Assembly (NCBI GenBank): GCA_030522415.1
Contig: CM060108.1
Span: 36,460,256-36,524,255 of the forward strand
Reading direction: 5' to 3'
Source of the DNA: Channallabes apus
Lineage: Eukaryota > Chordata > Actinopteri > Siluriformes > Clariidae
Length of the DNA stretch: 64,000 nucleotides
The notes below the pieces were generated by a model that was not told the origin of the DNA, did no database searches, and saw nothing but the letters and a program-made list of their open reading frames with translations. Numbering within the stretch: position 1 is the stretch's first letter; every line of letters begins with the position of its first letter. A program made the position numbers and the translations under genes. This document shows positions 1 through 11,785 of this stretch, piece after piece.

Positions 1-520
1 GGTTGGAATGGGTGGAGAAAAGTGTCAGGTGTGTTGTGCGATAAAAGATTTTCAGCGAGAATGAAAGGAAAGGTGTACAGGACAGTGGTGAGACCAGCAA
101 TGCTCTACGGCTTAGAGACAGTGGCACTGAAGAAAAGACAGGAGGCAGAGCTAGAGGTAGCAGAGCTGAAGATGTTGAGGTTCTCTTTGGGAGTGACAAG
201 GATGGATAGGATCAAGAATGAGTTCATCAGAGGGACAACCCATGTTAGATGTTTTGGAGATAAAGTCAGAGAGGCCAGATTGAGGTGGCTTGGACATGTT
301 CAGAGGAGAGAGTGTGAATATATCGGTAGAAGGATGCTGAGGTTGGAACTGCCAGGCAGGAGGTCTAGAGGAAGACCAAAGAGGAGATTTATGGATGCAG
401 TGAGAGAGGACATGAAGTTAGTTGGTGTGAGAGAAGAGGATGCAGAGGATAGGGTTAGATGGAGACAGATGATTCGCTGTGGCGACCCCTGAAAGTGAAC
501 AGCCGAAAGACAAAGAAGAA
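1..520 (+). mobile_element. RTE-type LINE, 3' end only
   Basis: This is the last part of a non-LTR retrotransposon; its 5' part lies beyond the window edge. The reading frame is open from base 3 and ends at 492. The remaining ~28 bases are a very short 3' UTR ending in an AAGAAG-type tail near 510-520, which is how RTE-like LINEs of fish often finish. At about 515-520 the sequence passes directly into a Tc1-like transposase read on the minus strand, so the LINE appears to have inserted into, or replaced part of, Tc1-A. The 5' side was not available to look for a target duplication. Confidence 0.7.
3..492 (+). CDS. LINE reverse transcriptase, C-terminal fragment
   Basis: About 160 residues correspond to the region after the reverse transcriptase core of an RTE-type polyprotein. 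Visible features are the thumb-like segment (VYRTVVRPAMLYGLE), the RLRWLGHVQRR block and the basic RGRPKRRFMD stretch near the C-terminus; this order is seen in many fish LINE proteins. The catalytic core (YADD-type motif) and endonuclease would lie upstream of the window. The frame is open without stops, and it starts upstream of the first available start codon because W-N-x-W-R is in frame from base 3. Clade assignment rests on memory of related proteins and could be another RTE-like group. Confidence 0.65.
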   Translation, partial: WNGWRKVSGVLCDKRFSARMKGKVYRTVVRPAMLYGLETVALKKRQEAELEVAELKMLRFSLGVTRMDRIKNEFIRGTTHVRCFGDKVREARLRWLGHVQRRECEYIGRRMLRLELPGRRSRGRPKRRFMDAVREDMKLVGVREEDAEDRVRWRQMIRCGDP

Positions 521-1250
521 GTCCTGCTGGAAGGTGAACCTTCGCCCCAGTCTCAAGTCTTTTGCAGACTCCAAGAGGTTTTCTTCCAAGATTGCCCTGT
601 ATTTGGCTCCATCCATCTTCCCATCAACTCTGACCAGCTTCCCTGTCCCTGCTGAAGAGAAGCACCCCCAGAACATGATGCTGCCACCACCATATTTGAC
701 AGTGGGGATAATGCGTTCAGAGTGATGTGCAGTGTTAGTTTTCCTCCACATATAGCGTTTTTACATTTTGGCCAAAAAGTTCCATTTTGGTCTCGTCTGA
801 CCAGAGCAACTTCTTCCACATGTTTGCTGTGTCCCCCACATGGCTTGTGGCAAACTGCAAACAGGACTTCTTATGGTTTTCTGTTAACAATGGCTTTCTT
901 CTTGCCACTCATCCATAAAGGCCAACGTTGTGCAGTGCACGACAAAGTGTTGTCCTATGCACAGATTCCCCCACCTGAGCTGTAGATCTCTGCAGCTCAT
1001 CCTGAGTCACCATGGGCCTCTTGGCTGCATTTCTGATCAGCGCTCTCCTTGTTCGGCCTGTGAGTTTAGGTGGACAGCCTTGTCTTGGTAGGTTTACAGT
1101 TGTGCCATACTCCTTCCATTTCTGAATGATCACTTGAACAGTGCTCCGTGGGATGTTCAAGGCTTTGGAAATATTTTTGTAGCCTAAGCCTGCTTTAAAT
1201 TTCTTAATAACTTTATCCCTGACCTGTCTGGTGTGTTCTTTGGACTTCAT
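515..1250 (-). pseudogene. Tc1-A transposase remnant
   Basis: The N-terminal part (about 909-1250) is open for 113 residues and shows the paired-type helix-turn-helix of Tc1 transposases (GYKNISKALNIPRSTVQ) followed by the second DNA-binding helix region. The middle is frameshifted: pieces of the catalytic domain are found in other frames at 553-819 and 515-751, including [12 protein letters not shown] and FWGCFSSAG. The sequence stops just after the second acidic residue (FTFQQD) where the RTE LINE joins. The last third, with the third catalytic residue, is missing, so it cannot encode an active DDE transposase. Confidence 0.75.
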
Positions 1251-1559
1251 GGTGTTGTTGCTCCTAATATTCTCTTAGACAACCTCTGAGGCCGTCACAG
1301 GGCAGCTGTATTTGTACTGACATTAGATTACACACAGGTGCACTCTATTTAGTCATTAGCACTCATCTGGCAATGTCTATGGGCAACTGACTGCACTCAG
1401 ACCAAAGGGGGCTGAATAATTACTAAGGTTGTTCCGATACTGGTATCGGAAATGCTGCCGATACCACAAAAAAGCTGGCATCGGAATCGGTGAGTACTTG
1501 AGTCCACGTACCGATCCGATACCATTTTCCTAAACATAACCTATTTATGCCCGCTAGCT

Positions 1560-2110
1560 TTGCTAGCTTAGCTTACTTACAGAGTGTCACGGCGTGCGCC
1601 TGTGATGGGCGTGCGCTCAAATTGATATCGCTCCTCGCTCACTAGTTAGGCGGCCTCCCCCCCCTTTAGGTATGTGAAGTAGCAGGGCCGCAGAATCAGG
1701 CAACGGCCCATGAGCTATCGGCGCTATAAAACACAGCGGGGAGTGTAGCTCGGGGTCTGACTGTTGGGAAGCTGGACTTTGCGACGCGGTGGATTTTATG
1801 AGAGACAGTGGCACAAGAGCGGGGCGATGTGATGCGCCCAGGAGACTTTAAAAAGGGGGGCGCCTTTGATCTCCGCGAGAGGAGCGCGTGAAGGAGCTGC
1901 ACGAGCTCCCGCGGCACCTTCACTTCCGCGTAGAGCCCGCCTTCGCATCCCTGCCACTGAAGTGGAAAAAGCCGCAGAGAGCCTTTAACCCTTTCCTTAC
2001 CCATTTTTCTAAATAAATTACCCTTTTTCCTGTAAGACCTCGCCTCGTGTCCGTGTTTCATGGTGTCGCCCGTGCAGTTAGGGCCGAACCCATTACACAG
2101 GGCTAGTAGT
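1560..2110. other. Interior of the hAT element, no recognised gene
   Basis: This GC-richer segment between the hAT left end and the TA repeat has open frames of 65-121 codons on the minus strand, but none carries a motif that I recognise. It is best treated as non-coding filler of a non-autonomous hAT, or a captured genomic piece. Confidence 0.4.
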
Positions 2111-2126
2111 ATCTTACTTAAAAAAG

Positions 2127-2129
<3 letters not shown>

Positions 2130-2193
<64 letters not shown>
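2130..2193. repeat. (TA)n microsatellite
   Basis: Uninterrupted TA dinucleotides sit directly left of the Tc1-B copy. Because Tc1 elements insert at TA, this array probably supplied or grew from the target site. Confidence 0.95.
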
Positions 2194-2196
<3 letters not shown>

Positions 2197-2209
2197 GTAT
2201 GTGTATATA

Positions 2210-2430
2210 CAGTGGTGTGAAAAACTATTTGCCCCCTTCCTGATTTCTTATTCTTTTGCATGTTTGTCACACTTAAATGTTTCTGCTCATCAAAAACCGT
2301 TAACTATTAGTCAAAGATAACATAATTGAACACAAAATGCACTTTTTAAATGAAGGTTTACGTTATTAAGGGAGAAAAAAAACTCCAAATCTATATGGCC
2401 CTGTGTGAAAAAGTGATTGCCCCCCTTGTT
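2210..2430 (+). repeat. Tc1-B left terminal inverted repeat
   Basis: About 210 bases match the reverse complement of 3605-3826 with scattered differences. The inner transposase-binding-like repeat lies near 2395-2430. Confidence 0.85.
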
Positions 2431-2495
2431 AAAAAATAACTTAACTGTGGTTTATCACATCTGAGTTCAATTTCTGTAGTCACCCCCAGGCCTGA

Positions 2496-3604
<1,109 letters not shown>

Positions 3605-3609
<5 letters not shown>

Positions 3610-3826
3610 GTTCAGGGGGCAATTACTTTTTCACACAGGGCCATGTAAGTTTGGATTTTTTTCTCCCTAAATAATAAAACCCCTCATTTAAAAACTGCAT
3701 TTTGTGTTTACTTGTGTTATCTTTGACTAATAGTTAAATGTGTTTGATGATCAGAAACATTTTGTGTGACAAACATGCAAAAGAATAAGAAATCAGGAGG
3801 GGGGCAAATAGTTTTTCACACCACTG
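3605..3826 (-). repeat. Tc1-B right terminal inverted repeat
   Basis: This mirrors 2210-2430. It begins right after the transposase stop codon, so the 3' UTR is essentially the inverted repeat, and it ends CACCACTG next to TA. Confidence 0.85.
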
Positions 3827-3842
3827 TATATATATATATTAT

Positions 3843-3930
<88 letters not shown>
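3827..3930. repeat. (TA)n and (CA)n microsatellites
   Basis: TA repeats to about 3884 are followed by about 22 CA units to 3929. They lie between Tc1-B and the right subterminal region of the hAT element. Confidence 0.93.
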
Positions 3931-3932
<2 letters not shown>

Positions 3933-4275
3933 CAGATACACACCCAGGTATCGGATCGGTACTCGGTATCGGCCGATACCCTGAGCCCAAGTATCGGAAT
4001 CGGTATCGGGAGGGAAAAAATGGTATCGGAACATCTCTAATAATTACGCACACCCCACTTTGCAGTTATTCCTTTATAAAAAATCTTTGGAATCATGTAT
4101 GATTTTCGTTCCACTTCTCACGTGTACACCACTTTGTATTGGTCTTTCACGTGGAATTCCAATAAAATTGATTCATGTTTGTGGCTGTAATGTGACAAAA
4201 TCTGGAAAAGTTCAAAGGGGCCGAATACTTTTGCAAGCCACTGTATGTCACCCAGACCCTCAAAGACTACAGTCC

Positions 4276-4389
4276 CCTCCAACACCATGTTCAGCCTCCT
4301 CCAGCAGCTTCAAAAGGCCAGCCATCACCCCTGTAACCCCAATCCTCCACAACAGAGCTCTGGGTAAAGAGAACAAGAGAATCATGTAA
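4276..4389 (+). other. Possible terminal exon of an unknown gene
   Basis: Directly beyond the Tc1-A end, an AG acceptor-like site (CTACAG) is followed by 37 open codons ending in TAA. The peptide is rich in serine, proline and threonine and finishes ALGKENKRIM. It contains TPVTPIL and a KEN motif, and composition and codon usage look coding rather than repeat-like. No matching transposable element is recognised. It could be the last coding exon of a host gene or a chance frame; upstream exons cannot be identified because transposons fill the space to the left. Confidence 0.35.
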
Positions 4390-5566
4390 AGACAAATATG
4401 ATAAACTGAATATCTAGTTATGATAAAAAGTAAAATATATACCACCAGAGTGTAAAACAGTTTCTGGAATTCTAATGATGTTTTAACGTTATGCATTGTA
4501 TCATATCCAAAAGAGTTTTATACTTTAAGGTGTTTTACTTTAAGAGTTGTCATTCCCAGGAGTAATTACAGGTTGGAGTGATGTTGTAAATTTAAACTCA
4601 TTCGGTTTTCATACAGATAAGTGAACCGACATATCACTCGTAGATGAGTTTCTGAGGCCAAACTAACACAGACATTTTTATATCCCGTTACTTACCAAGT
4701 ACAGAAGCACTGCTACTCCATAACACTTAAACACTTCAGGGTTTTTCTCGAAGTTTCGTTAACTGAGTGCTCGCACTACCATGTATGCTGGTGTGGAGCA
4801 GAACGCTGTTGCTGGGCAAAATTCAGGGCAAAGTGGGGAAAATGATAGATACAGTTATAAATGTTTAGCTCCCTAACTTCTGTACAGTGTACTCAACGTT
4901 AGTTAAGCTCACCTCAGTAATGTCAGGGTGCCTCAGTATAACGATAAGCAGAAAAACACCGGCCTCACGTATATAACGTTAATTGTCTAAAATACCTGTA
5001 GGCTAACTAAAACATTTTATATAAAAAAATATATATAATAATTAAACACTTAATAAGTGCTCACCAAAATAATGAAGAGTCCACAAAACGGACATCTTCA
5101 CCTCTTTAGTGCAGTCTGATAACATTGGGATGGGGAGGGGGCGGGGGTCTTATAAATCACGTGATTGCGTCTCAATGAAGGTAAATTACTGGCTCAACTT
5201 GATTTTTAAAGTTTATTCAGTCTGGGTCTCCAAAGTTTTCAAGAACACAATTTTACCTGTTGTCTTAACAAATACCACTGTAAGAAGTTGGGCCAACAAT
5301 TAATTACAGTAATTCAACGTTTATCTAGTTGGATTATTTACAGTATGCTTTGCAATATTTAAATAAAAGAAGTAGTCATAAATAGTAATTATAGCAATAT
5401 TGCAACAGCAACATGATTATGAATATATATTGCTACCTTTAGAATGCTTTCTATCTTGTCTTCCTGATAGAGAAGTCATTCTTCTTGCTGTCAAAGTTCA
5501 ATTTGAGCAAAATATCACTTTCAGTGGACAAGTGATTCAGTCTGTTTTGGCCCACTGTGGGTCTCA
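4390..5566. other. AT-rich stretch without a recognised gene
   Basis: This is possible 3' UTR of the candidate exon at 4276-4389 followed by intergenic or intronic sequence. Open frames here are 60-80 codons without recognisable motifs. No clear repeat ends were seen. Confidence 0.5.
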
Positions 5567-5978
5567 GGGTGCTTTCACACCTATAGTTCGATTGCTTTAG
5601 TCCACACCAGTCAGAAAAATGTTACAATGTAATAAACAGACGTGGGTAAGGTTTGCTTTCACATATGCAGAGTTCTAATCAAACCAAAATAGACCGCGAA
5701 GCCTATTGGCACTGGAAACAGACTATTTTCCCAAAATCGTGCCACTTTCAATAATCATGGAGGAACAGCTTTGCTTTGCTCTCGTGGCGCTGATCCTCGC
5801 ACACTGCATTGTACGTGCAAATCATTATTTTCAGATAATTAATTTCGAACACGATTCGCGGCTGCGACTCCAAACCAGCTTTCTGGTTTATTCATCTCGC
5901 CGACGGTGCATCGCGCGGCACTTCAGGGAGAAGAGACGTGCCCTCCTCCTGAATGATCATTTTGTCAACACAAAGTAG
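5567..5978 (+). mobile_element. PIF/Harbinger-like remnant
   Basis: The block starts GGGTGCTTTCACACCTATAG, which resembles the terminal sequence of fish PIF/Harbinger-type transposons. An ATG at 5757 opens a 74-residue frame with an N-terminal hydrophobic stretch (LCFALVALILAHCIV) and a basic segment (SRRRCIARHFREKRR). A splice-donor-like GTACGT follows codon 18, so the true protein may be spliced. The copy is cut on the right by Tc1-C copy 1 at about 5975. The family call is tentative. Confidence 0.4.
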
Positions 5979-7246
5979 TTCAAGCCTCTTATTGTTTTAA
6001 TATTGATGATTGTGGCATACAGCTCATGAAAACCCAAAATCCCTATCTCAAAAAATTAGCATATCATGAAAATGTTCTCTAAACGAGCTATTAACCTAAT
6101 CATCTGAATCAACTATAATTAACTCTAAACACCTGCAAAAGATTCCTGAGGCTTTTAAAAACTCCCAGCCTGGTTCATTACTCAAAACCGCAATCATGGG
6201 TACAACTGCCGACCTGACTGCTGTCCAGAAGGCCATCATTGACACCCTCAAGCAAGAGGGTAAGACACAGAAAGAAATTTCTGAACGAATAGGCTGTTCC
6301 CAGAGTGCTGTATCAAGGCACCTCAGTGGGAAGTCTGTGGAAAGGAAAAAGTGTGGCAGAAAACGCTGCACAACGAGAAGAGGTGACCGGGCCCTGAGGA
6401 AGATTGTGGAGAAGGACCGATTCCAGACCTTCGGGGACCTGCAGAAGCAGTGGACTGAGTCTGGAGTAGAAACATCCAGAGCCACCGTGTACAGGCGTGT
6501 GCAGGAAATGGGCTACAGGTTGCAAATTTTGCATGTCATTCGGAAATCAAGGTGCCAGAGTCTGGAGGAAGACTGGGGAGAGGGAAATGCCAAAATGCCT
6601 GAAGTCCAGTGTCAAGTACCCACAGTCAGTGATGGTCTGGGGTGCCATGTCAGCTGCTGGTGTTGGTCCACTGTGTTTTATCAAGGGCAGAGTCAATGCA
6701 GCTAGCTATCAGGAGATTTTTGAGCACTTCATCTCCATAAGCTTTTCAGCAGATGGAAGCATGAAGATTTCATTTTTCAGCACGACCTGGCACCTGCTCA
6801 CAGTGCCAAAACCACTGGTAAATGGTTTACTGACCATGGTATTACTGTGCTCAATTGGCCTGCCAACTCTCCTGACCTGAACCCCATAGAGAATCTGTGG
6901 GATATTGTGAAGAGAAAGTTGAGAGACACAAGACACAAGAATCTGCAAAAGGATTCCCGACCAAGTATTGAGTGCATAACTGAACATAATTATTTGAAGG
7001 TTGACTTTTTTGTATTGAAAACACTTTTCTTTTATTGGTCGGATGAGATATGCAAATTTTTTGAGATAGGGATTTTGGGTTTTCATGAGCTGTATGCCAC
7101 AATCATCAATATTAAAACAATAAAAGGCTTGAACTACTTCAGTTGTGGGTAATGAATCTAAAATATATGAAAGTCTAATGTTTATCAGTACATTACAGAA
7201 AATAATTAACTTTATCACAATATGCTAATTTTTTGAGAAGGACCTG
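5975..7246 (+). mobile_element. Tc1-like element C, copy 1
   Basis: The right end reads AATTTTTTGAGAAGGACCTG and is followed by TA at 7247. The left inverted repeat is truncated by about 115 bases relative to copy 2 (53403-55380), starting only at GTAGTTCAAG. The copy has an internal deletion shared with copy 2 and a private ~28-bp inversion at 6733-6760. Confidence 0.88.
6196..7000 (+). pseudogene. Tc1-C transposase, copy 1, defective
   Basis: The frame begins MGTTADLTAVQKAIID and holds the helix-turn-helix (KTQKEISERIGCSQSAVSRH) and the second DNA-binding domain to MGYRLQ (about 6520). It then jumps into the catalytic domain in another frame (FGNQGARVW, VMVWGAMSAAGVGP), so the segment carrying the first catalytic aspartate is gone. 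Copy 2 has the identical junction. A short inversion at 6733-6760 scrambles the region before the second aspartate. The end (SPDLNPIENLWDIVKRKLRD) is present near 6870-6930, but the true C-terminus is replaced by terminal repeat sequence. Confidence 0.85.
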
Positions 7247-7269
7247 TATTATGCTCTAAATATACACAG

Positions 7270-7343
7270 GCACTGGTGTGGCTCATTGGTTAGGTGATTC
7301 GCCTGCCATGCGGAAGACCCGGGTTCGATTCCCAGCCAGTGCC
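7270..7343 (+). tRNA. tRNA-Gly(GCC)-like sequence, probably a pseudogene
   Basis: The sequence has a perfect 7-bp acceptor stem (GCACTGG with CCAGTGC), an anticodon arm with loop CTGCCAT giving anticodon GCC, and a T arm with loop TTCGATT. Internal promoter boxes are seen: an A box like TGGCTCATTGG and a B box GGTTCGATTCC. The T stem has one C-A mismatch, and the D stem does not pair well. No SINE body was recognised downstream. It could be a decayed tRNA gene or the head of a tRNA-derived SINE. Confidence 0.5.
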
Positions 7344-8213
7344 CGAAGTGCTGGTTTGTACTAAATGCATGTTTGCAATTGAGATTTTTTTTTCTTAAGC
7401 TATGAAACACATTAGCACTCACCTCACAGTTGCTATAATTTAATGATCATAAGCAAAAAGTGTAAAACAACGGATTCACATTTATTACATCTTCACCCAG
7501 AGCGGGATTCGAACCAGGGTCTGGACGATTTTATACTATTATTTAAGCAAAGCCACACCACGTGGAAGGCCGCAAAAATGCTTCAATTTCATTGGCTGTC
7601 ACTGTCCCTGACCTGTTATAGGCATAATCTGTTCATTTGAAGCATTTCACAGCATTTACCTCTAAAGCTTTTTCTTATTTTCACGTAACCTTTTCTTCTT
7701 CCTCCTTTTCATTCATGGAAATTATTATTAATTTGATCAGAAAATTCGCTGCATCGAGAAAGGATCAACATATCTCCTTCTGTAAATTAAAAGTGAAGCG
7801 GTATAGAATAGACTAAACTAATTAATATTGAGGGAGTGCAATACATCTGCATGCGCGGTAACAAACACACGCTCTTTGTGCCGTGCGATCGATGCATTCG
7901 TCCATATGCGTAGAAAAGAGATGCAATTTTATGGTTTCCATCATTTTTTATATATTTGCGTACTGACTGGGTTGGCCTACATTGACCAGTGGCCCACTGG
8001 GAAAACTCCCGGTGCTCCAGATGGCCAGTCCGCCACTGCATATTACTGTAGTAGTACACAAAAAAAATGCTGCGTTTCTGTAAACACATCGTTGGGTAAT
8101 TTTTGCTGGATCAAAATTCGGTGTTATTTCGAGTACTTTTATCACAAACGTTGGGTTGCTTTTGTTCCGGTGTTTATGGGTGAACACGATGATTTAAGAA
8201 TTTAATTAAACAC

Positions 8214-8215
<2 letters not shown>
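7344..8215. other. No gene recognised
   Basis: Only short open frames are present. A stretch at about 7985-8040 (GGCCCACTGGGAAAACTCCC and following) resembles a dispersed fish repeat related to the one near 54980-55050. Otherwise the region is AT-rich without recognisable structure. Confidence 0.5.

Positions 8216-8306
<91 letters not shown>
8216..8306. repeat. (TA)n microsatellite
   Basis: About 45 uninterrupted TA units. Confidence 0.95.
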
Positions 8307-8308
<2 letters not shown>

Positions 8309-8976
8309 TGGCATTTTAATTCAAATCCAACATTTTAATGGTTAGTGATAGGTGCATGGTCGTCAACTCGCACGTTCTGTGATATTCTATTTTTAGAGCC
8401 ATTTACTAAAGCATTCGCTAGTTAGTAAGTAAGCAAGCAAGCAAATAAAAGATAAATTAATAAATAGCTTTAAATGGTACTTCAGCATACACTGAAAAAA
8501 GTGATACTTTAAAAAATTGCTTCAATTTGTTACAAGCAATTTTTTTACTTTCTCTCAAATCAAATGTTATAATATTATTTAAGGTTTAATTTGGATTAAA
8601 TATAAATATATTTTTAAGTTTCCCCAAAGCAAAAGAAATTCATCCATTAAAATCAGAAACAAAAGTTATTACAATGCCTTAGGCCAGTGAAACTTATTTT
8701 CTAACAACTTGATTATATCACTTTAGAAAAACCTAAAATTTAACATTATATTTAAGTTTAGTGTTTACCTTGAAAGAAACAAATTACATTCATGTAGTAT
8801 AAAGTAATAGGAGTAAATTATAGTATTATCTTTTTCATTATTCTCAAGTTAAAAGTATGATTACATACAAACTTAATTTTATGAATTATGCATAAAAAAC
8901 AACAAATAGTATTTTTCTGAAATAAAGAAATGTACAAAAAGGTTCATTTATGTACAGAAGTTACATTTATAAATGA
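8307..8976. other. AT-rich sequence, part of a dispersed repeat
   Basis: No gene is seen. The block at about 8325-8450 shares two landmarks in reverse orientation with 26930-27110 (CACTAACCATTAAAATG, and AGCGAATGCTTT followed by a GGCTCTAAAAA block), so both are copies of an unnamed dispersed repeat. Confidence 0.45.
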
Positions 8977-8980
8977 AGAC

Positions 8981-9569
8981 TGTAGATGCGGTCATGTCAT
9001 TTCACTAGTTTTGACGCGTAGCTTTGGTTGGATCATTTACTCACAAGGACTGAAGTCCGATGATTTCTTTGTCTTGGTATTTTATTTTCAGCATCAAAGT
9101 TTCAACACTTCATACAGTCGTCTTGAGTAAATCTACTGTGGTTACAACATCTGTTGCTGTATCTTGTAAATTTCTGACTTTTACAACAACCTATGTTATA
9201 TCTATCTCATTGCATTCAGTTCACGCATCTAACAACACTTTCGTTGTATATATCTGCTTACGGGTAGCTCACGGTCAAAAGCTTGTGTTTCCATAGCCTT
9301 CCACATCTAAACTGAACTTTCTATCATACGATAGTCATACAAATACATGTAATAGTGGAATGACATCACAGACCAACTCACGATTGTCAAAATGGATGCT
9401 TAACTAACACGTTCAGAGCTTATGGCTCATGCAATAAACTTAATGCTTAATTCTTAACTAATGACTAGAATAAGGTAGAATGAAATGAATTAAACACATA
9501 AAATAAAATAAACACAACAACACATTCTGCAGATCCGTCTTACATAACAAGTGTGATATGGCTCTTACA
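8981..9569 (-). repeat. BEL 3' LTR
   Basis: In element orientation it starts TGTAAGAGCC and ends CATCTACA. It is a near copy of 16484-17072, and a diverged inverted solo copy is at 19404-19966. Confidence 0.92.
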
Positions 9570-9748
9570 TTCCAGCCCCTAATTGACAGGCAGGAAGACT
9601 GACAATTACAATTTTGTGTTTTTGTTTTTTTTTGTAACGACATGCAATTAAACATTCTTAACCTTCAAAAACTTTTTAAATCTTCTAAATGTATAATATT
9701 CATCTCAGGTGTTTATATTTGCGTATCAAATATTACAGTATAACACAT

Positions 9749-10730
9749 TTAACAGTCCGTTTCACATATGAGGCACAGCTTGTCAATGGGTCTTTCCAGG
9801 GTGTTGGTCTTAGTTTTAAGTAGCACATGTCTCGCAAGTCCCCTTTTGTCGGGGAACACTTTCGTGATTCTTCCCATGACCCATGAATTTCTTGAAGAAG
9901 ACTCATCAATTATTAAGACTATGTCTCCAATCGAAAGGTTTTTTCTCTCTTGAAACCATTTTTGATGTTCCTGGAGCAAGGGCAAGTATTCACGCACCCA
10001 TCTTCCAGAACAGGTCAGATAGATACTGAATCTGCTTCCACCTGCGACGTGCATAGATGTCTTCCTTTTTGAAAAGTCCAGGGGGCAGGTTTGGCTGTTT
10101 TTTCATCAACAGCAGGTGGTTAGGTGTCAGAGGTTCCAGATCTGTGGGATCTTCAGAGACGGTAGTGAGGGGTCGATTATTCATTATCGCCTCCACTTCA
10201 CACATGAATGTGTGCAAACTCTCATCATCCAGTGTTTGTTCTTTCAGTACTGATCTCAAGATTTTTCTAACTGATCTAATCTGCCTTTCCCATATTCCCC
10301 CAAAGTGAGATCCAGAAGGTGGACTGAATGTCCACTGTATGCTCCTTTGCGTAAGGAAGCTTTCAATTTGTGCCTGGTTCCATTGCTGAATTGCCTCGCG
10401 CAGGTCGGTCTCTGCGCCTGTAAGGTTCGTTCCATTGTCACTTCTCATGACTGACACGTGACCTCTCCTACTCACAAAGCGTCGAATGGCATTCACACAA
10501 GAGTCTGTGTCAAGCGAATGAGCGATTTCAATGTGCACGGCTCTTGTAGTTAGACAAGTGAAAAGTACGCCATATCTTTTAACGTTACTTCTGCCACGTT
10601 TGACCTCGAAGGGTCCGAAGTAGTCTACTCCCACATTAGTAAAGGGTGGGTGGTCTGGTATTATTCTATCGCTTGGCAATTCTGACATTTTTTGCTCACA
10701 TGTTTTAGCTCTAGACTTTCTGTATATCAC
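9749..10730 (-). pseudogene. BEL integrase and C-terminal domain
   Basis: This is the C-terminal end of a BEL/Pao polyprotein. The integrase catalytic core (9990-10730) keeps all three acidic residues: D in NVGVDYFGPF, D in VMRSDNGTN and E in GGIWERQI. The C-terminal domain typical of Pao elements (a DUF5641-like segment with GDIVLIIDE) is at 9749-10054 in another frame, so at least one frameshift separates it from the core. The core itself looks well preserved. It would insert the cDNA and generate the short target duplication seen here. Confidence 0.85.
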
Positions 10731-11646
10731 ACCTGGAGAGAAACTGTCTTACAAGTGAGTTAGCAGTCGGAATCCAGTATTTCTGCCGCAATTCTGAAAG
10801 CATGTAATTTCTGCTACTGTGTCCAATCCTTTCATGAACTTCTCTTAATATTAATGTTACAATGTGTGAGTCTTTAGGTACAATCACTGGGTGTTTAACA
10901 TGCTCTGGCATTGCGGACCTGCCGAGACGTCCTCCGACTCTCAGCAATCCATCCTGTAGTACTGGGTCCAGTTTGGACAAGCAGCTGTTTCTTTTTACAG
11001 ATGCCTTTCGTTTTTGCCGTGTGGGAATTCCCTGTTTGAGTTCTGCTGCTGCTTTACCCTTTTGCAACGTGAGAATTTGAACTTAGTGATTTCGTTTTCT
11101 GCTCTTGTTAGGTCTTGAGCTGTTAGAGACTTGTGCTTGTCTGTCTTTGGGTTATCTACTTGTGTTTTGACCCTTTCTGTTTTTTGTTTGAGCATGTCTC
11201 TGATGCGAAGGATCCAGGCAACGGATCTTTTTAACTTGTGCCAGTCGGAGTGATAATTAATTAATTTGCTCACTGCGTCTGTGCTTTCTGTAATGCTCAT
11301 AATGTTCACTAAAGCTGAGAGCTTAATTTTGTCATTTTCTTTCACTGACGTGTCATAAATATTTTCAGGCCAGTTACACTCTGAGAAAGGAAGGGCCGTG
11401 AATCCAGGTGACGTTTTTCATAAACTTTTCACAGGATACCTCCCTGGATGCAGAATCAGCTGGGCTTTTTGAGGTATTGATGTACCTCCATTGCTTTGTC
11501 TTGGCTGACTCTCTTATAGTGGCAATTCTGTTGGCCACAAAGGTCTTAAAACGAAGTGTTTTATTGTCAATGTATCTCAAAACAGTTCTAGTGTCAGTCC
11601 AAAACATCGAGTCTAGTAATTTTAATTCTAGTTGCGCTCTCATCAT
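10711..11646 (-). pseudogene. BEL RNase H-like region and integrase zinc-binding region
   Basis: Pieces in different frames carry the region between reverse transcriptase and integrase. 11374-11646 contains MFWTDTRTVLRYIDN and SPADSASRE, the conserved end of the RNase H-like part. 10995-11345 is a linker. 10711-11067 has the H2C2-type zinc-binding start of integrase (GRLGRSAMPEHVKHPVIVP, then RIGHSSRNYMLSELRQKYW). Multiple frameshifts break the polyprotein. Confidence 0.75.
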
Positions 11647-11785
11647 TTTGTCATTTTTTTACAGCGACCACTGCCGCCATCAATTCCATTCGTGGGATTG
11701 TGGTTTGTTTCAGGGGTGCTACACGGGAGTTCCCCATCATGAATGCGCAATGTGTGAGTCCATCAGCATTTACTAACTAGCATTG

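Noticed and set aside
3885..3930. Open frames of tyrosine-isoleucine and threonine-histidine repeats
   Set aside because: They are translations of TA and CA microsatellites, not proteins.
5109..5600. Plus-strand frames of 64-66 codons
   Set aside because: Short, AT-rich, without motif or splice signals that support an exon.
7495..7530. tRNA B-box-like GGTTCGAATCCCGC on the minus strand
   Set aside because: No acceptor stem or A box could be paired around it; too little for a tRNA or SINE call.
8930..9296. Plus-strand frames repeated at 16563-16799
   Set aside because: They lie in the LTRs of the BEL element and repeat only because the LTRs repeat.
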